From Phycomyces blakesleeanus NRRL 1555(-) (Eukaryota; Mucoromycota; Mucoromycetes; Mucorales; Phycomycetaceae): DNA of 64,000 nucleotides. A program made the translations under genes and the position numbers. Each line of letters opens with the position of its first letter. The stretch's first letter is position 1. This document shows positions 13,983 to 26,178 of this stretch, in pieces. The stretch is taken from assembly GCF_001638985.1 (NCBI RefSeq), contig NW_017265162.1, positions 496,001 through 560,000 on the forward strand, written 5' to 3'. A model generated the notes under the pieces. The model worked only from the letters and a program-made list of their open reading frames with translations. It did no database searches and was not told the origin of the DNA.

Positions 13983-14550
13983 CTATTTTTCTTGTTTCAA
14001 ATAAGTCTGAAGGTTAAAGAAAGCTTGAGCCAAATCAAAGCTGTCAATCACTAAACGATCAGAACCAGGGTGAAGAAATATGATATCCCCAACAGAGAGT
14101 CCTTCATCGCAAAGACGCTTTTGCTTGGTTGATGGGGAATTGTCCATTGAGTTTTGGGAGGTGTCATTACCGTGGCATTCTACATTGGCAGATTTACCAT
14201 CTAAGTCATCTTGAATGCACTGTTGGCGTTGTGGGGGCAGGTAATCATAGTGCACAGTTCGAAAATGGTCTGATAAGTCATTCAAATTACTATGATGGTC
14301 GGTACAGCATGGGCAGGCAAAAAGATCTATCACGGATCCAGTGTTTGAATCATTAGAACGATGCCGCAATTACAGGTGTTTTTTTGTTGTTGTTGTATCG
14401 ATGGGTCAATTTCAAACGAGCAGGGAATACATATCCGTAGCCATCTCGAAGGTAGTTGCGCAGTTTTCTTGGTGTGCTGAATACATGGGTGCAATCATTG
14501 CTATCGAAGCAGCGATTAATAAGGTACACATATTGCTTTGCACCAGACAT
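13983..14550 (-). CDS. zinc-finger-like hypothetical protein, possibly decayed
   Basis: ATG at 14550..14548 opens a frame (MSGAKQYVYLINRCFD...) containing a C2H2-like motif (CFDSNDCTHVFSTPRKLRNYL). A second frame ending at 13983 holds another zinc-ligand cluster, FACPCCTDHHSNLNDLSDHF followed by RTVH. The two frames join in phase if an intron runs 14417..14327 (acceptor GATAG is good, donor GTTTGA is weak), giving 158 aa. A GTAATT donor at ~14374 looks better but does not keep the frame with that acceptor, so a frameshifted relic is the alternative. The family appears to be a Mucoromycota-specific zinc-finger group; function unknown. It sits beside transposon debris. Confidence 0.4.
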
Positions 14551-14734
14551 CACGAAAGTAGGTAAACAGAAAGTGTTTGGAGAAAGGCAAAGAGGAGGGT
14601 GAGGTATTCAGGATTGATTTTGGGTTAGTATCTCAATAATGGGAAAAGTAGATACTGTGAGAGTGTTGTTTATTAGGGAGGTTTGTGCAATTTTGCTTTA
14701 CCAATCTCTTTTCCAATGTACTAGTATGGGTAGA

Positions 14735-15076
14735 AATGTCTTCCCAATCTTCTGAAGTTTCATTTTGGAGAACCTTACGGACAGCCTGGCAGGACAGCCT
14801 GGATAGCGTGTACCCTAAGTTTAAGGGGACGGCATTTCTTGGTGAGGGGCGACATTTTTATTCTACCGGAACACAAAACGTGGTCCTTTTTTTTTGGCAT
14901 AAAATAACTATATCTGGCTCCTAAAGATACAGAATATTTGAATAAAGACATTCTTTTGTACTTTTCAGAAAAAGAGCGGATGAGGACTACTTACCAGCTG
15001 GTACTGTCTGACTGGGAATATAAGTTGGTTAAAGAAAGAGAAGGACATGATACGCGTAAGCAGGTCAATAAATAGT
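14735..15076 (+). pseudogene. possible small gene or relic, frame broken
   Basis: An ATG frame (MSSQSSEVSFWRTLRTAWQD...) is open to 14924, and a different frame continues as ...KERMRTTYQLVLSDWEYKLV to a stop at 15076. They join either by an intron from a GTGAGG donor at ~14841 to a TTTTCAG acceptor at ~14970 (in phase), or represent a frameshifted relic at the poly-T tract near 14886. Composition looks protein-like (Trp, Lys, Glu-rich), but I recognise no domain. Confidence 0.25.
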
Positions 15077-15629
15077 AAGATATCAAACAAGATTGCGTCA
15101 CAATCTAATGGGAACCACCATCTTCGAAGTTCTCTTTTTTTTTCTCACAACACCATTGCTGTTTACAACTTAGATAAGGTAATTCTAATAAATTTTCCGT
15201 ATAGCAAATGATATTATACATGCTCTTCATTCTTCTTGCTTTGCAGGATATGTTTTCCCCGTATTCGTAGGGTGCTGGTGTAGATTTTGAGTGGTCATTA
15301 ATTGGTTGCTACTTTGAATTGCTGATATATTGTCCATCATACACTGAAGACTGATCATTGAAAATAGTGCTGTTGGGTTGGTTATTCATTTGAGGCTGGA
15401 TAAATAGAAATATGATTATGTATAATATATCAACAAAATTATTAATAAAGCCTTAGAAAACTTGGAGTAGTAATTTATTAATTAAGGCAAAGATATAATT
15501 ACAGTTTTTTATGAGAATGCTTGGTTTGTTATAATGTATTTCTTTGTATTAACTTTAGTACTCTTTATATACTTTTTTTTCAAAAAAGCACTGCCAATAT
15601 TTAAAATGCTGCTGCAAACTACCTGATTG
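15077..15629. other. intergenic, no gene seen
   Basis: AT-rich DNA between relics, with poly-T and simple AT tracts. Nothing recognisable. Confidence 0.5.
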
Positions 15630-15878
15630 TTATGTAAGTTTCAAAATCAGACACTGTAGTAAACAAGGGGGAGGGGGCTGAACATGATGTACATTCTCAA
15701 AATGATCAAGAAAATTTCTCGATACAGTACTTTTGGGATCCACGATAATATTTCCTTGCAGAATATACTCGCAAGTAAAATATACAAAGGTCAATTTCAG
15801 GATAGTAGGATGAGACCACAGCCATTTGAGTGTAATGGCTGATTTCATAGCTAGAAGAATCTTGGTTGATTTGTACAT
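15630..15878 (-). pseudogene. relic with BED/C2H2-like zinc-finger signature
   Basis: A stop-free 82-codon complement frame without a convincing start. Its C-terminal half reads YFTCEYILQG...STVSRNFLDHFENVHH followed by a Pro run. The S-x-N-F-x-x-H-x4-H ending is the pattern of BED-type fingers of hAT transposases, and it resembles the DLSDHFRTVH part of the neighbouring gene at 13983-14550. Only one of the expected paired cysteines is present, so I read it as a decayed fragment. Confidence 0.3.
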
Positions 15879-18338
15879 TATTCGCTTTATTCTATTCGTC
15901 CGATAATTAAAATATATTTAGCTAAGCTATCCGGTCCTCCGGCTGCGTTCTTATCATAAAGGACCCTATTGATATACGTCAGAAATAACACACGGCTAAA
16001 TAAAGCTAAATAAAACCTAAAAAGGTAAAAAGGTAAAAAAAAAGGGTAAAATTACATTGCAATATGTCAAGTTAAGATTGGATTGGGATTGAGTAAAATA
16101 ATAAAGGAAGATTGGAAAGTTCATTAACTTTCACCAAGTAAGGTGCTTAAATGATGTCTACAAAGTGTATTATGCATATCCACTATATTTATCGGTGATG
16201 TGATTAAAGGGGCAGATAAAAAATATTTTGACATAAAGTAAAATTGTAGAATTTTGATTGTTTGCAACATAGGAACATCGTGAAAACAAAGGGACTAATA
16301 TGGATACCTAGATAAATAAGTACAAAGATATTTACCCAATAGTCTCTATAGTCTCTATAGTCTCTATAGTCTTTGAATTGGACGGTCAATGTGAATAATT
16401 TATTTGTTCAGATCTGGTAGTAGCTTTTACCAACAAGAGTAAAAACAACAAAGTAATATCTTAGGAATGTATAGTATAAAACGATTATTTGGGCTTATTG
16501 TATTAAAGGAATATACTACTCCGGCTATTGGGAGTACGCTTAGGATACACATTCTTATTATTAAATAGCTCTTTCTTTTATATTAGGATATAAAAGAATA
16601 AGCACAAGGGAATGCATTGATTTTTAAGCTTGGAATCTTACAAGCCTTACTTATCTCATGATTATTATTATATTTTTGGTAGCCTGTATGATCCAAGAAT
16701 AATTGACTTGATTTTAATATAATTTATCAGTTGATATCCTTATTCTACTCTGTTGGAACTTGCACACAAATCAATCGATCGTTATTTACAAATGTACCAT
16801 GTACCAGCATCATCAAGCGACTGACTAAAACAAACGATCATTATGTTGTAATAAATTCAATCAGAATGCTGACCTTTTGGTTCTTATGAGAAGGATTGCA
16901 TGATGACAGATGATCTATTTTATTATTATCATTCTCATTGCTCATAGATTTTGAGTTGTATTAGACATGTAGCCATACTTACCTATATATTTATTTTATT
17001 GCTGATGTCAGTTGGCTTCTAAGGATCAAATATAGCCTAGAGGGAGAAGAGAGGGGGATCCCGGCTGTGATGTATACAGTGATACAATCACATTCTGTTC
17101 CCAACACAAATATATATATATATGGAAAAATCAAATGCATACTAGTGCTTCTTTAACCAAAAAAAAAACAATTATAAAAGGGCACTTTCAAGGCAGTCAT
17201 TAAAAGTACATTGGTTGTCTTGTCATAAAACCCAATACCTAGTAGAGTATTAAAAACTTAACTTTAAGATAATAATAATATTTTGGAGAGGATCGCCAAA
17301 GTCTTTCATCTTTGATATTTTATATCGTATTAAACAACCAAAAAAAATTGATGCAACAGTGAATTTCAAGAAGATATATATAGAAGGGGGGTAGTTGCTA
17401 TGTAAATAACAAGCCATTGTGAGTATACATATTCTTTAAACTTTCTTCATGATTTCGGTAAAGCAGGGCATGGGTGTGCTCTTTATTTCTGTATTCTTTA
17501 ATTTTGTAGCAGCAGGGTTGTCATGCCAAGATACACCTTACCACACCACCCCCACTATTCTCCTTCTTCTCTTTGGATTGGTCCAAGAACAATAAAATAC
17601 AGAAAAAGTCGCACAAGCGGGATTGATCTGAGAAAGATAGAGAGGGATTGGTTGTTGTTGCGGTTGTGGTTTTGATACAAAGATCCTATATGGTCTCCTT
17701 TATGTTTTGTTGTACTCCTCGAGAAAGGGAGTATAATGGCGAGTATTTGCCTTGTAATTCACGTGCCAATTCAATAGAAGTTAAATATATGAAGAAGAGT
17801 ATATATTAAAAAAAAGAACAAGTGTATAGTCTTTCTTTCTTTCTCTCTTCTTTGCTTCAAAAAAAAAAAAGGTCAAAAAGCAAGTAGAATTATATTTCTT
17901 TTTAGGTTATAGTTGTGGAGACTTTGTTGTATCACATCCTGAGAGTACAATAGAATAGTAAAAGGGGAATTGCCTACACCGGAAAAAAAAGGGAGATCAT
18001 CAGACATGGATATCCGGAAAGTGCCATTTTACTCGAACTTCTTGTTAGTTAGTCCACGGGTCTCTTACACACAGTCTGTCCACATGAGTGCACCAACAAA
18101 GGGAAGGAGAGAGAGAGAGAAGGGGGGAAGATCAGACTTACAATGGCATTTACCAAGCCGTACTAAGCAACAAGAAAAAAATTATTAAAAAAAAATAACC
18201 CTTTTTTTTTCTTTTTCTTATTCACCCTTCCCCCCCTCTTTCTCTCTTTCTCTTTCTTTCTCTTTGATCAAAGGTTGTGGCTACACTGTCACTGATCCTT
18301 CTCTTCTTCTTTAACGCCCTTTGATATATGAATATTTA
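15879..18338. other. long intergenic stretch, no gene seen
   Basis: About 2.5 kb of AT-rich DNA without coding signal on either strand. It holds a 9-bp tandem repeat at 16341-16372, short AT runs and a purine-rich stretch with pyrimidine tracts (18195-18275) upstream of the LITAF gene. The latter could be its promoter or 5' UTR; a 5' UTR intron ending at TATATCCAG (~18373) cannot be excluded. Confidence 0.5.
16341..16372. repeat. 9-bp tandem repeat (AGTCTCTAT x3.5)
   Basis: Three exact copies of AGTCTCTAT and a partial fourth in non-coding DNA. Confidence 0.85.
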
Positions 18339-19320
18339 ATGTTCCCTTTATCCGACTCTTCTTTTATATCCAGCACAAAAAGGCCAAGAGCAGATAGTGG
18401 TCATGGACCAAGTATGGCTACCAACCTAAATATACCGTCGTGGCCAACCCCCACCAACACACCTTCCACGCCACCAAAGAACTCCTTTCCTATAACCCAC
18501 AACAGTATTTCGTTTACCGAAGAATCAATCAAAGACAACATGTCCCTTCAGTCAGCATATTCTGGAGAGTCATCTGGCCGGCCATCCCTTGCAGGCTCCT
18601 CCAGTATGTCTGTGCGAGTGCAGCGGTTCCATTTTGGCACACCTGGATCGTACTATTATCGCTCATCATCCACACCCTCACTCGCTCCCGACACATATTT
18701 TTCGAACACAAGTCACATATCACATGGCTCCGAGAGACCGAGCTCATGGACCAAACTACGCACAAAGGCACAGAGTATCAGAAGTGGACAGAGCAGTCGG
18801 CAGACCCATCGATCATGGCGTCTAAGGCGAGTTAGTTTGCTGATGGATCAACATTTGCCAGATTTTGAAACCCAGGTCTTCTGTCCCACATGTGAGAAAT
18901 GGATCCAGTCTCGAATTCGCTACCGTTTAGGGTCCATGGCATGGCTTGTGTTCTTTATATTGTGAGTAATCTGTCTATGATAACAGACAAGATATATATA
19001 TATATATATATACAATTCTTTCTTTCTTTAAATTCTAATTGCTTGTTTCAAAAATCATCATAATCATTAACAACAACACCAACACCAATAAGACTAATGT
19101 GTACAGTCTTTTTGTTTTGGGTTCCATTTTACGTAAAATATTTTAAAGGTAATTTGAGTTATCGGCAAGTTAATAAAACCAAGAAGTATATAATGATATT
19201 GAATACTTTATTTTATTTTTTTAAATTTATTTGTTTGTTTGTTTGTTTGTTTATTCCCAAGATGTCGTCCATTACTGCCCAGCATGCGGAACAAAGATAG
19301 GCAGACACTCGAGGATTTGA
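18339..19320 (+). CDS. LITAF-domain membrane-associated zinc protein
   Basis: Three exons 18339..18961, 19093..19148, 19262..19320, giving 245 aa. Residues ~1-180 are Ser/Pro/Thr-rich and disordered. The C-terminal domain has the LITAF/SIMPLE pattern: a first CPTC knuckle (VFCPTCEKW), a hydrophobic segment assembled across intron 1 (AWLVFFILLMCTVFLFWVPF) and a second knuckle HYCPACGTKIG. LITAF proteins insert this hydrophobic segment as a membrane-associated hairpin, bind zinc through the paired CxxC motifs and act at late endosomes and lysosomes. Intron 1 uses an AATAAG acceptor because only this preserves the frame; the more attractive TACAG seven bases on does not. The start ATG could alternatively lie at ~18414. 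Confidence 0.82.
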
Positions 19321-19470
19321 TTGATTTGCTTGGATACTTCAATGCAAGAAGCATACTTTGCAGAACCTGTATTTCGAATGCTTAGCCATGAAACCATCCT
19401 TTAACTGATGAAAACAACAAGAACAACAAAAAGGGCCTGCTTACACATACAAAAAAGAGACAGAGAGAAA

Positions 19471-19476
<6 letters not shown>

Positions 19477-19511
<35 letters not shown>
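19477..19511. repeat. (TA)n microsatellite
   Basis: About 17 TA dinucleotides downstream of the LITAF-domain gene. Confidence 0.8.
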
Positions 19512-19513
<2 letters not shown>

Positions 19514-20325
19514 CAATGTGTATTATGCTACAGATAGAGAAATGTAAACATTTAGTCTGATCACACTTGTCAGATAGATCATAATCATAATAATTCCTAC
19601 CCCCTCCCCTTTATTTTTCATTTTGTGTGGCGAAAACGCCAATATTCGCAAAATGGAAATTATAATAGTCTATTTAATTGATAACAATGACAATGACAAT
19701 AACAATAGCAATAGCAATAATATTATTAATACTTTATTTAATATATAAATATAAATATAAATATATATAACTACCACGTTTAATAATCTTGTAACCCAAG
19801 AGATACCTGTAATCTACCAATAGCAAAAATCCTCTAACGTGGGTCTGGTTCAATTGCTTTACTTTTTTGTTGTTGTCGTTGTTGTTGTTGTATTTTGTTT
19901 TGCTTAGTATTGGATTCCGATAATTGATTTTCCATGTCAATCAAAAGAAAATGACTATCAACCTTCATATTGCCTTTAATGGAAATCACTAGAGAAGCTC
20001 TATGCAGATCTACAGGTTACGATATGTGTTTATTTGATAAAGAAGTATAATACTTGCATCTTTTCGTTATGTTTCTATTACTCTTGAATAAATAAAGAAC
20101 CAAACGCTAAACTGTAATGCTAGTAATGATAACAATCAGATTCTGCTTGAATAATAATTTCTATACTTGTCCTTTTGTGTATATATATATTACTCTATAG
20201 AAACCTTTGCTATTCTTAGAGAGAATTGCCTGTTGAATGCCTAAACAATAAAAAGAAAAAGAGTTTGTTACTGAATATGTGATACACAATTAATAAATAT
20301 ATATTTTCAGATTGTGTACGCCCTC

Positions 20326-20352
20326 TTATTGGCCAAAAAAAAAGGCCAATAA
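20326..20352. repeat. short perfect inverted repeat with A9 loop
   Basis: TTATTGGCC (20326-20334), nine A residues, then GGCCAATAA (20344-20352): a 9-bp stem containing two oppositely oriented CCAAT pentamers. It could be a hairpin or a paired CCAAT-factor site. Confidence 0.6.
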
Positions 20353-22713
20353 ACTGTCTGAGATCCACATAGAATTGCGGAAAACAAAAATCTGTTCATA
20401 TATGACAGAATGTCTTTTATTTGTTTTATGTTTTATACAATCCTTTTTTGGCAGCTAATAAACACTACTTGTATACACTATACTTGCAGCAATAATATAA
20501 ATAAATAAGCAAGAGCTGGGCCCAGTCCGTTCTACAGTGATACAGAAATAGAAGAAGAAGAGAGAGAAAAAAGAAGATCTTGGCTATTATCATACTAAAG
20601 TGGTACTGTATATCATGCATTGCATTTTTCATTTCATTTCAATCTAATAAAAAATTGAAACAATTCTAAAAAAGCTTTAGTTGGCTAGTAACAGCCCTAA
20701 CAAAATTCAAAATATCTTGCCGATATTTGTCCAAATACATCATCTTGGATAATTTGTTTGGCTATTTAAATATCCATGGTAATAAAACAAAGACAGTCCC
20801 CAGGGGTTCTATGCCTGATTATGTAATAGAAAAATAAAGTATAATTTGCATTGATAGAATTTATATATAAAACCAAAAACCAAAAAAAAAAAAACTAACT
20901 AAAAATGAACATGTTTTAGTAAAGGTAATAAAGAAATGTATGAATTATAGCTTGGTTTTTATTGACAGCTCTTATTAGATCGCTATGTTTGTAAATGTAC
21001 AATGTGCTATATTATATATATATATATATAAAATGCTTTGCCTTGGATCAAAAATATATATATTTCCTCCTTGGAAACAGCTTAATATTTGAGGGTTTGG
21101 AATTTTATAGATGTATATATTATATCAATTCAAGCTTTGAATATGTACAGAATACAACTACCGTTTAACAAACGGTAAGGACTAGCTGATATTGCAGCAA
21201 GAGTAATACTTGCAATAAAGAAACTCTTTATACTATCTAATCAATTGTCGAAATGGAAGACTAGACTTGGTTTAATTTTCCTGCCACAAAAAATATCTCG
21301 GAACAAAGGGCCTATTATCTTTATAGTATCATTCTGTTATTATTATTGCGATTTACGAATGTTTCTCTTTTTGATTCATTTCATTCAATCATATTACCCA
21401 CAGTACAGTAGGAGGCTTATTTTGTGTAGGTGTTTGTGAATCAGCCAGGTAACAAGCCTTTTTTCGTTCTTTATCTTTTCGATCGGGATACAAGGGCTTA
21501 ATAGTTACTTTACTTAGTATCTTGTGGATAAGCCAAGAATTGTTTTATTTAGGTAAACCATTCTTGCTGCAGTATTGATATCAATCAATCGAATGCTTAT
21601 TCTCTTGACAGTTATTTTCAGAGTTTCTATACTTGACCCAAACCTTGTTTAATTGGCTAGATCCGGAGATCCCGGTGAATATGATTTCAAAATAAAGCGA
21701 TGCGAGTATAAAGATAATATTAATGAGCCGGAACTGACCTATCCAAGCCAACACTCATACATATATACATATATAGATGTACATAGATATTGGTTTTTAT
21801 CTTGTTCAGGGAATTCACTCGGGAACCTAAATTCCATTCGACCTTAATATTTTAATTATTTATTTATTTTTCCATTTGTTGGCAATACAATATACTATAT
21901 ATATAAAATACATATATAAATATCATATATAGAAAGAAATCAAGAAGAGCATGTCAAAGTGTACAAATTTATGACACTCTTTTATATATGTATATATATA
22001 AATAAATAAATTCGATGCCGAATGTAAAAGATGACATTTGCAAAGAAGCTACATCTTGAACATGACTGATGAAGATGGGGTCATACAAAATACTTTAAAA
22101 ATAAAATAAAATAAACATAATTAATGTGGTATGTTTTATTATTAAAATAAATAAATAAAATAAAAAAAGGGGTGCAAGCGGGCTAAGGTTGGGTGACAGC
22201 CAGTACAGCCCTGGGTGTCTTCCGCTTGTGTGCTTCCGAGTCCACATCCAGAACACTTTTACTTACCTTCCAAAAAGAAAATGGTTGTCGACGTCATTCT
22301 TTGCCCTTTCTATTTTTTTTTCTCTCTCCTCCTATCCCTTTTGCCTTCTCTCCGACATAGATCGTTTTATGATGTCTTGGCTGAGATAGAAGTTAATAGG
22401 AAGGGGTTAAAGGGGATACTATTATTATCTGAAGGAGGAGGGGGAGGAAGATGATACAAGGATATAAGTTTTGCATTACAAAAATATAAAAAAACCCAAT
22501 TTCTTATTCTTCTTCTTTTCTTTAATAAAAGATCAAGTACTATTATAGAATTAGGCCGAGAATACAAGACCTGAAGCAAAAATAGACATATTTTTTCTAG
22601 CGTACGAACCTAAAAGATTTTTGAAGCCAAAAAGGGCTGCTTGGTTTGGTTCCACGTCTTTGTATATGGATCGGCCCATTGGCGACAGGCGAAGAAGAGC
22701 CAAAGCGCCACAC

Positions 22714-22884
22714 CACGTGCAAGACGCGCCCATAAAAGAAGGCACAGGGAGAGACAGACACACACATACACAGAGAGAGAGAGAGAGAGAGAAAGGGGGG
22801 GTGATAGGATGATATGAGATGAGCTTACCTGGGCCGGGAAGGAATAAAAATAGACTCTCTATAAAAATATATATATAAAAAAAA
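22714..22884 (+). promoter_or_regulatory. probable UGDH promoter elements
   Basis: CACGTG at 22714-22719 and an AT-rich TATA-like stretch at 22861-22884 lie 317 and ~150 bp upstream of the UGDH ATG. A long pyrimidine (CT-rich) tract at ~22985-23032 leads directly into the start codon, as in many highly expressed fungal genes. Confidence 0.35.
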
Positions 22885-23035
22885 GGACCGCTAAATTTGT
22901 ACCTTACTGGGGCGATCTTTGCATGCTTTTATTTTGACGGCCGCCCCGACGCTAATAAATGGCCCAGAAGAAGCTGGCCAAGCTCCTTTCCTTCTCTCTC
23001 TCACTCTCTCACATTCACTCTCTTTCTCTTCAATA

Positions 23036-24777
23036 ATGGTCGTCGTCAAGAACATTTGCTGCATTGGTGCCGGTTATGTCGGTAAGTACTCTCACCCGAG
23101 TTCCTCGGGCCAGAAATGACTTTATTTCTTTCTTTGGGCTAAAGTCAATTGTTGATTGATAGGTGGTCCCACCTGTGCTGTCATTGCCTACAAGTGCCAT
23201 GATATCAAGGTCACCATTGTCGACATCAACCCTGAGCGTATCGCCGCCTGGAACTCTAGCAAATTGCCCATCTATGAGCCCGGACTTGACGAGATTGTGT
23301 TTGAGCGCAGAGGCAAGAACTTGTTCTTCTCCACTGACGTCGATGCCACCATCCAAGAGGCCGACCTTATCTTCGTCTCCGTAAACACACCCACCAAGAA
23401 GACTGGTCTTGGTGCTGGTATGGCTGCTGATCTTGCGTAAGTATTATGAGGAATAAGAATAGTATCCAGGCATTAAGGAATAAGAGAGTGTTTATTATGA
23501 TTTATTTCTCTTTGCTGACAACCGATTATGTATGTGTTTTCTTTTTCTTTTTGTTCAGTTACATCGAGAGTGCCACCAGACGTATTGCCGAAGTTGCCAC
23601 CAGCCCCAAGATTGTGGTTGAAAAGTCTACTGTGCCCTGTCGTACTGCCCAGAGCATGCGCACCATCCTCGAGGCCAACTCCACCAATGAGATCCATTTC
23701 GATATCCTCTCCAACCCCGAATTCTTGGCTGAGGGTACTGCCATCAAGGATCTCTTGAGCCCTGACCGTGTTCTCATTGGTGCTCTCCAGACCAAGGAAG
23801 GTTTGGCTGCCCAGGAGGCTCTCGTGAATGTCTATACCAACTGGGTCCCCAAGGAGCGTGTCATCACCACCAACCTGTGGTCCTCAGAGCTCACCAAGTT
23901 GGTAAGTTTTTCTTTTATTATTATTGATGAATTTTAAGGGTGGAATATATCTACATAAAAAAAAGGGGGCGTTCGCTTATGTGATATTTATATATATATA
24001 TATGTATAAACGAAATCATAGGCTGCCAATGCTCTCTTGGCTCAGCGTATCTCTTCCATCAACGCCTTGTCTGCTATCTGTGAGGCTACCGGCGCTGATG
24101 TCGATGAGGTTGCCTATGCTTGTGGTCTTGATAGCCGTCTTGGCCCCAAGTTCCTCAAGGCCTCAGTCGGCTTTGGTGGTTCTTGCTTCCAGAAGGATAT
24201 CCTCAACCTTGTCTACCTCTCTCACCAGCTCAACCTTCCCGAGGTTGCTGACTACTGGAAGCAGGTCGTGACCATGAACGAATACCAGAAGAAGCGTTTC
24301 GTACGCACAATCATTTCCACCCTTTTCAACACCATCACCAACAAGAAGATCGCCGTTCTCGGCTTTGCCTTCAAGAAGGACACTGGCGATACCCGTGAAT
24401 CTGCTGCCATTACTCTTATTAAGGACTTTATTGATGAACGTGCCCAGGTTGCCATTTATGATCCCAAGGTCTCTTCTGAGCAGATCTTCATGGATCTGTG
24501 CGAGCCCGGTGTTGTTGATACCCGCAAGCAGGTCGAGAAGCAGATCCAGATTTGTTCAAGTGCTTATGAGGCAGCAAAGGATGCCGATGCTGTTGTCATC
24601 GTAACCGAGTGGGACGAGTTCCGTGACGATCAGCTCGACTATGAGCGTATCTACAAGAACATGCACAAGCCCGCCTTCCTGTTTGATGGTCGTCTGTTGG
24701 TCGATGCTGCTAAGCTCCGCAAGATCGGTTTCAAGGTCAATGTGATTGGCAAGAACGAGCTTGCTGGAACTGCCTAA
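23036..24777 (+). CDS. UGDH: UDP-glucose 6-dehydrogenase
   Basis: Four exons 23036..23081, 23163..23436, 23559..23901, 24022..24777, encoding 472 aa, the usual length. The NAD-binding Rossmann motif GAGYVGGPT is split by intron 1. [17 protein letters not shown] and [10 protein letters not shown] are UGDH family motifs, and the catalytic cysteine is in [13 protein letters not shown]. The C-terminal UDP-sugar-binding domain contains [14 protein letters not shown]. The enzyme oxidises UDP-glucose to UDP-glucuronate with two NAD+. In Mucoromycota this feeds glucuronic-acid-containing wall polymers. Exons use a strongly biased codon set (AAG, GCC, ATC, CGT, CTC) unlike neighbouring genes, suggesting high expression. 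Confidence 0.97.
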
Positions 24778-26178
24778 GCCAAAACAGATAAACTCCGTCC
24801 TTTCCCCCGTTCCCAGAAAAAAAAACCAAAAAAAAAAAACACGCACAGAGAGAAATGATTTGCCCATCATTCAAACATCATCAACCCTTCTTCCTTTTTG
24901 TTAAATTTTTTTTTCTTGTTGTGTATTTATTTCTCATCAATTCCTTATTTCTCGACTTCAAATGTCACCATTCCACAAGCTCAAAAACACACATCAAACG
25001 ACGAAAAGTCCTATATATTTCTTCTTTTTTTCTCTTATCTCCCAAACCTTGTTATTCAAATCTTGGAATAAAAATATCAATTAAAGCATCCGAGTTCATT
25101 CAAATGTGTGCTACACCGCTCCTTGAAAATATATATATATAAGAAAAAGAAAAGATTCAAATAGGGCGGGCGGGGTGATCAAACTGCAATAAAAGATCCG
25201 CTCTCCTCCTCCCTCTTTATGTCTTTGTTCATTCTGGTCGTTCTTCCAGGGGGGTGATGATGATGGAATAGTTTTTTTTTAGTTGGGTTAATTTTGATAT
25301 CATTTTCTTGAATTTCAGAAAGAAAGAAAAAAAACTCCCAAAATATCCCGGTCAAATTTGTATACAAAATAAAATAAAGTCTATCTACTACATAAAACTT
25401 TAGATGATCCTCATTATCCTATTTGAGGTGAATACCCGACAATTTTCTTGAAAGAAATAAAATATTGTCTCTCTCTTTTTTTAAGCAGATAAATATTCTT
25501 AATATTTATTTTCCCTTATCTTTTGTGTACTCTACCACTGATTCATTCACTGATTCATTCATGCATGCGTGCATTTTGGGTCAATCTGAACTGTCTTCTG
25601 TGTGCCTCAAAACACACATATTCCCGATGCCTGCTATACAGTTACGATCAAGATGTATGCCAAAATACTAAGCTTTTTTTCTCTCTTGTTAATATTACTA
25701 TTATTGCTAGTCTCGTCTAGTCTAGTTGTGCGACAAAGAATATAAGCTAAAAAAAACCTGGAATATTTTTAAATTACTTTTTCTCTTATTTTTGCTTCTC
25801 TTCTTGAATCAAGAAATCTATATATATATATATTCGAAAAAGCTGTAATATTAAATATCAAATATTTTAAACAAGGGTTTCAATATAGGGTACTAAATTT
25901 CAATCTTTTAACAAAGTACTACTACCAAAGATACCTAAGCTTGATCTATTGGACTTGCTAGTTATAGCAGAAATACATAGCTTTCCGTGTCACCAATTAA
26001 ACATATATTTATACGTTTATTTTGAATATTATAAATTGTTTTTATTAATGCAAAATTATATATGTTACTATCAACATAAAAGAAAAGCTATATATATATA
26101 TTGGTTAAATTAATGAAAGGTATTTATTCAAAATACGGTATCTACACAACTCAGCACTTCTTGGCGTCCAATTTTTTC
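24778..26178. other. intergenic between convergent genes
   Basis: 1.4 kb between the UGDH stop and the phosphatase stop. T- and A-rich, with poly-A tracts just after UGDH (~24818-24840) consistent with its 3' UTR, a G-rich patch at 25163-25180 and AT runs. No gene seen. Confidence 0.5.

Larger units (their letters stand above)
19321..22860. other. 3.5 kb gene-poor region
   Basis: No coding region, RNA gene or transposon recognised. Contents: (TA)n at 19477-19511, a CAATGA/CAATAG-type imperfect hexamer run at ~19684-19720, a short perfect inverted repeat at 20326-20352, many T- and A-runs, and a (GA)n tract at 22767-22791. The last 300 bp are more GC-rich and probably belong to the UGDH promoter (CACGTG at 22714-22719, inverted CCAAT near 22675). 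Confidence 0.5.

Noticed and set aside
17970..18188. Possible exon upstream of the LITAF gene
   Set aside because: Non-ATG start, simple-sequence rich, and no splice pair joining it in frame to the gene.
22189..22454. Overlapping small frames before UGDH
   Set aside because: Pyrimidine-tract and repeat composition in three frames with no shared protein character.
15900..23000. Search for tRNA, rRNA or CRISPR structures
   Set aside because: No tRNA-type GTTCGA-arm with matching acceptor stem, no repeated spacer arrangement and no rRNA core motif was seen; negative by eye, not computed.
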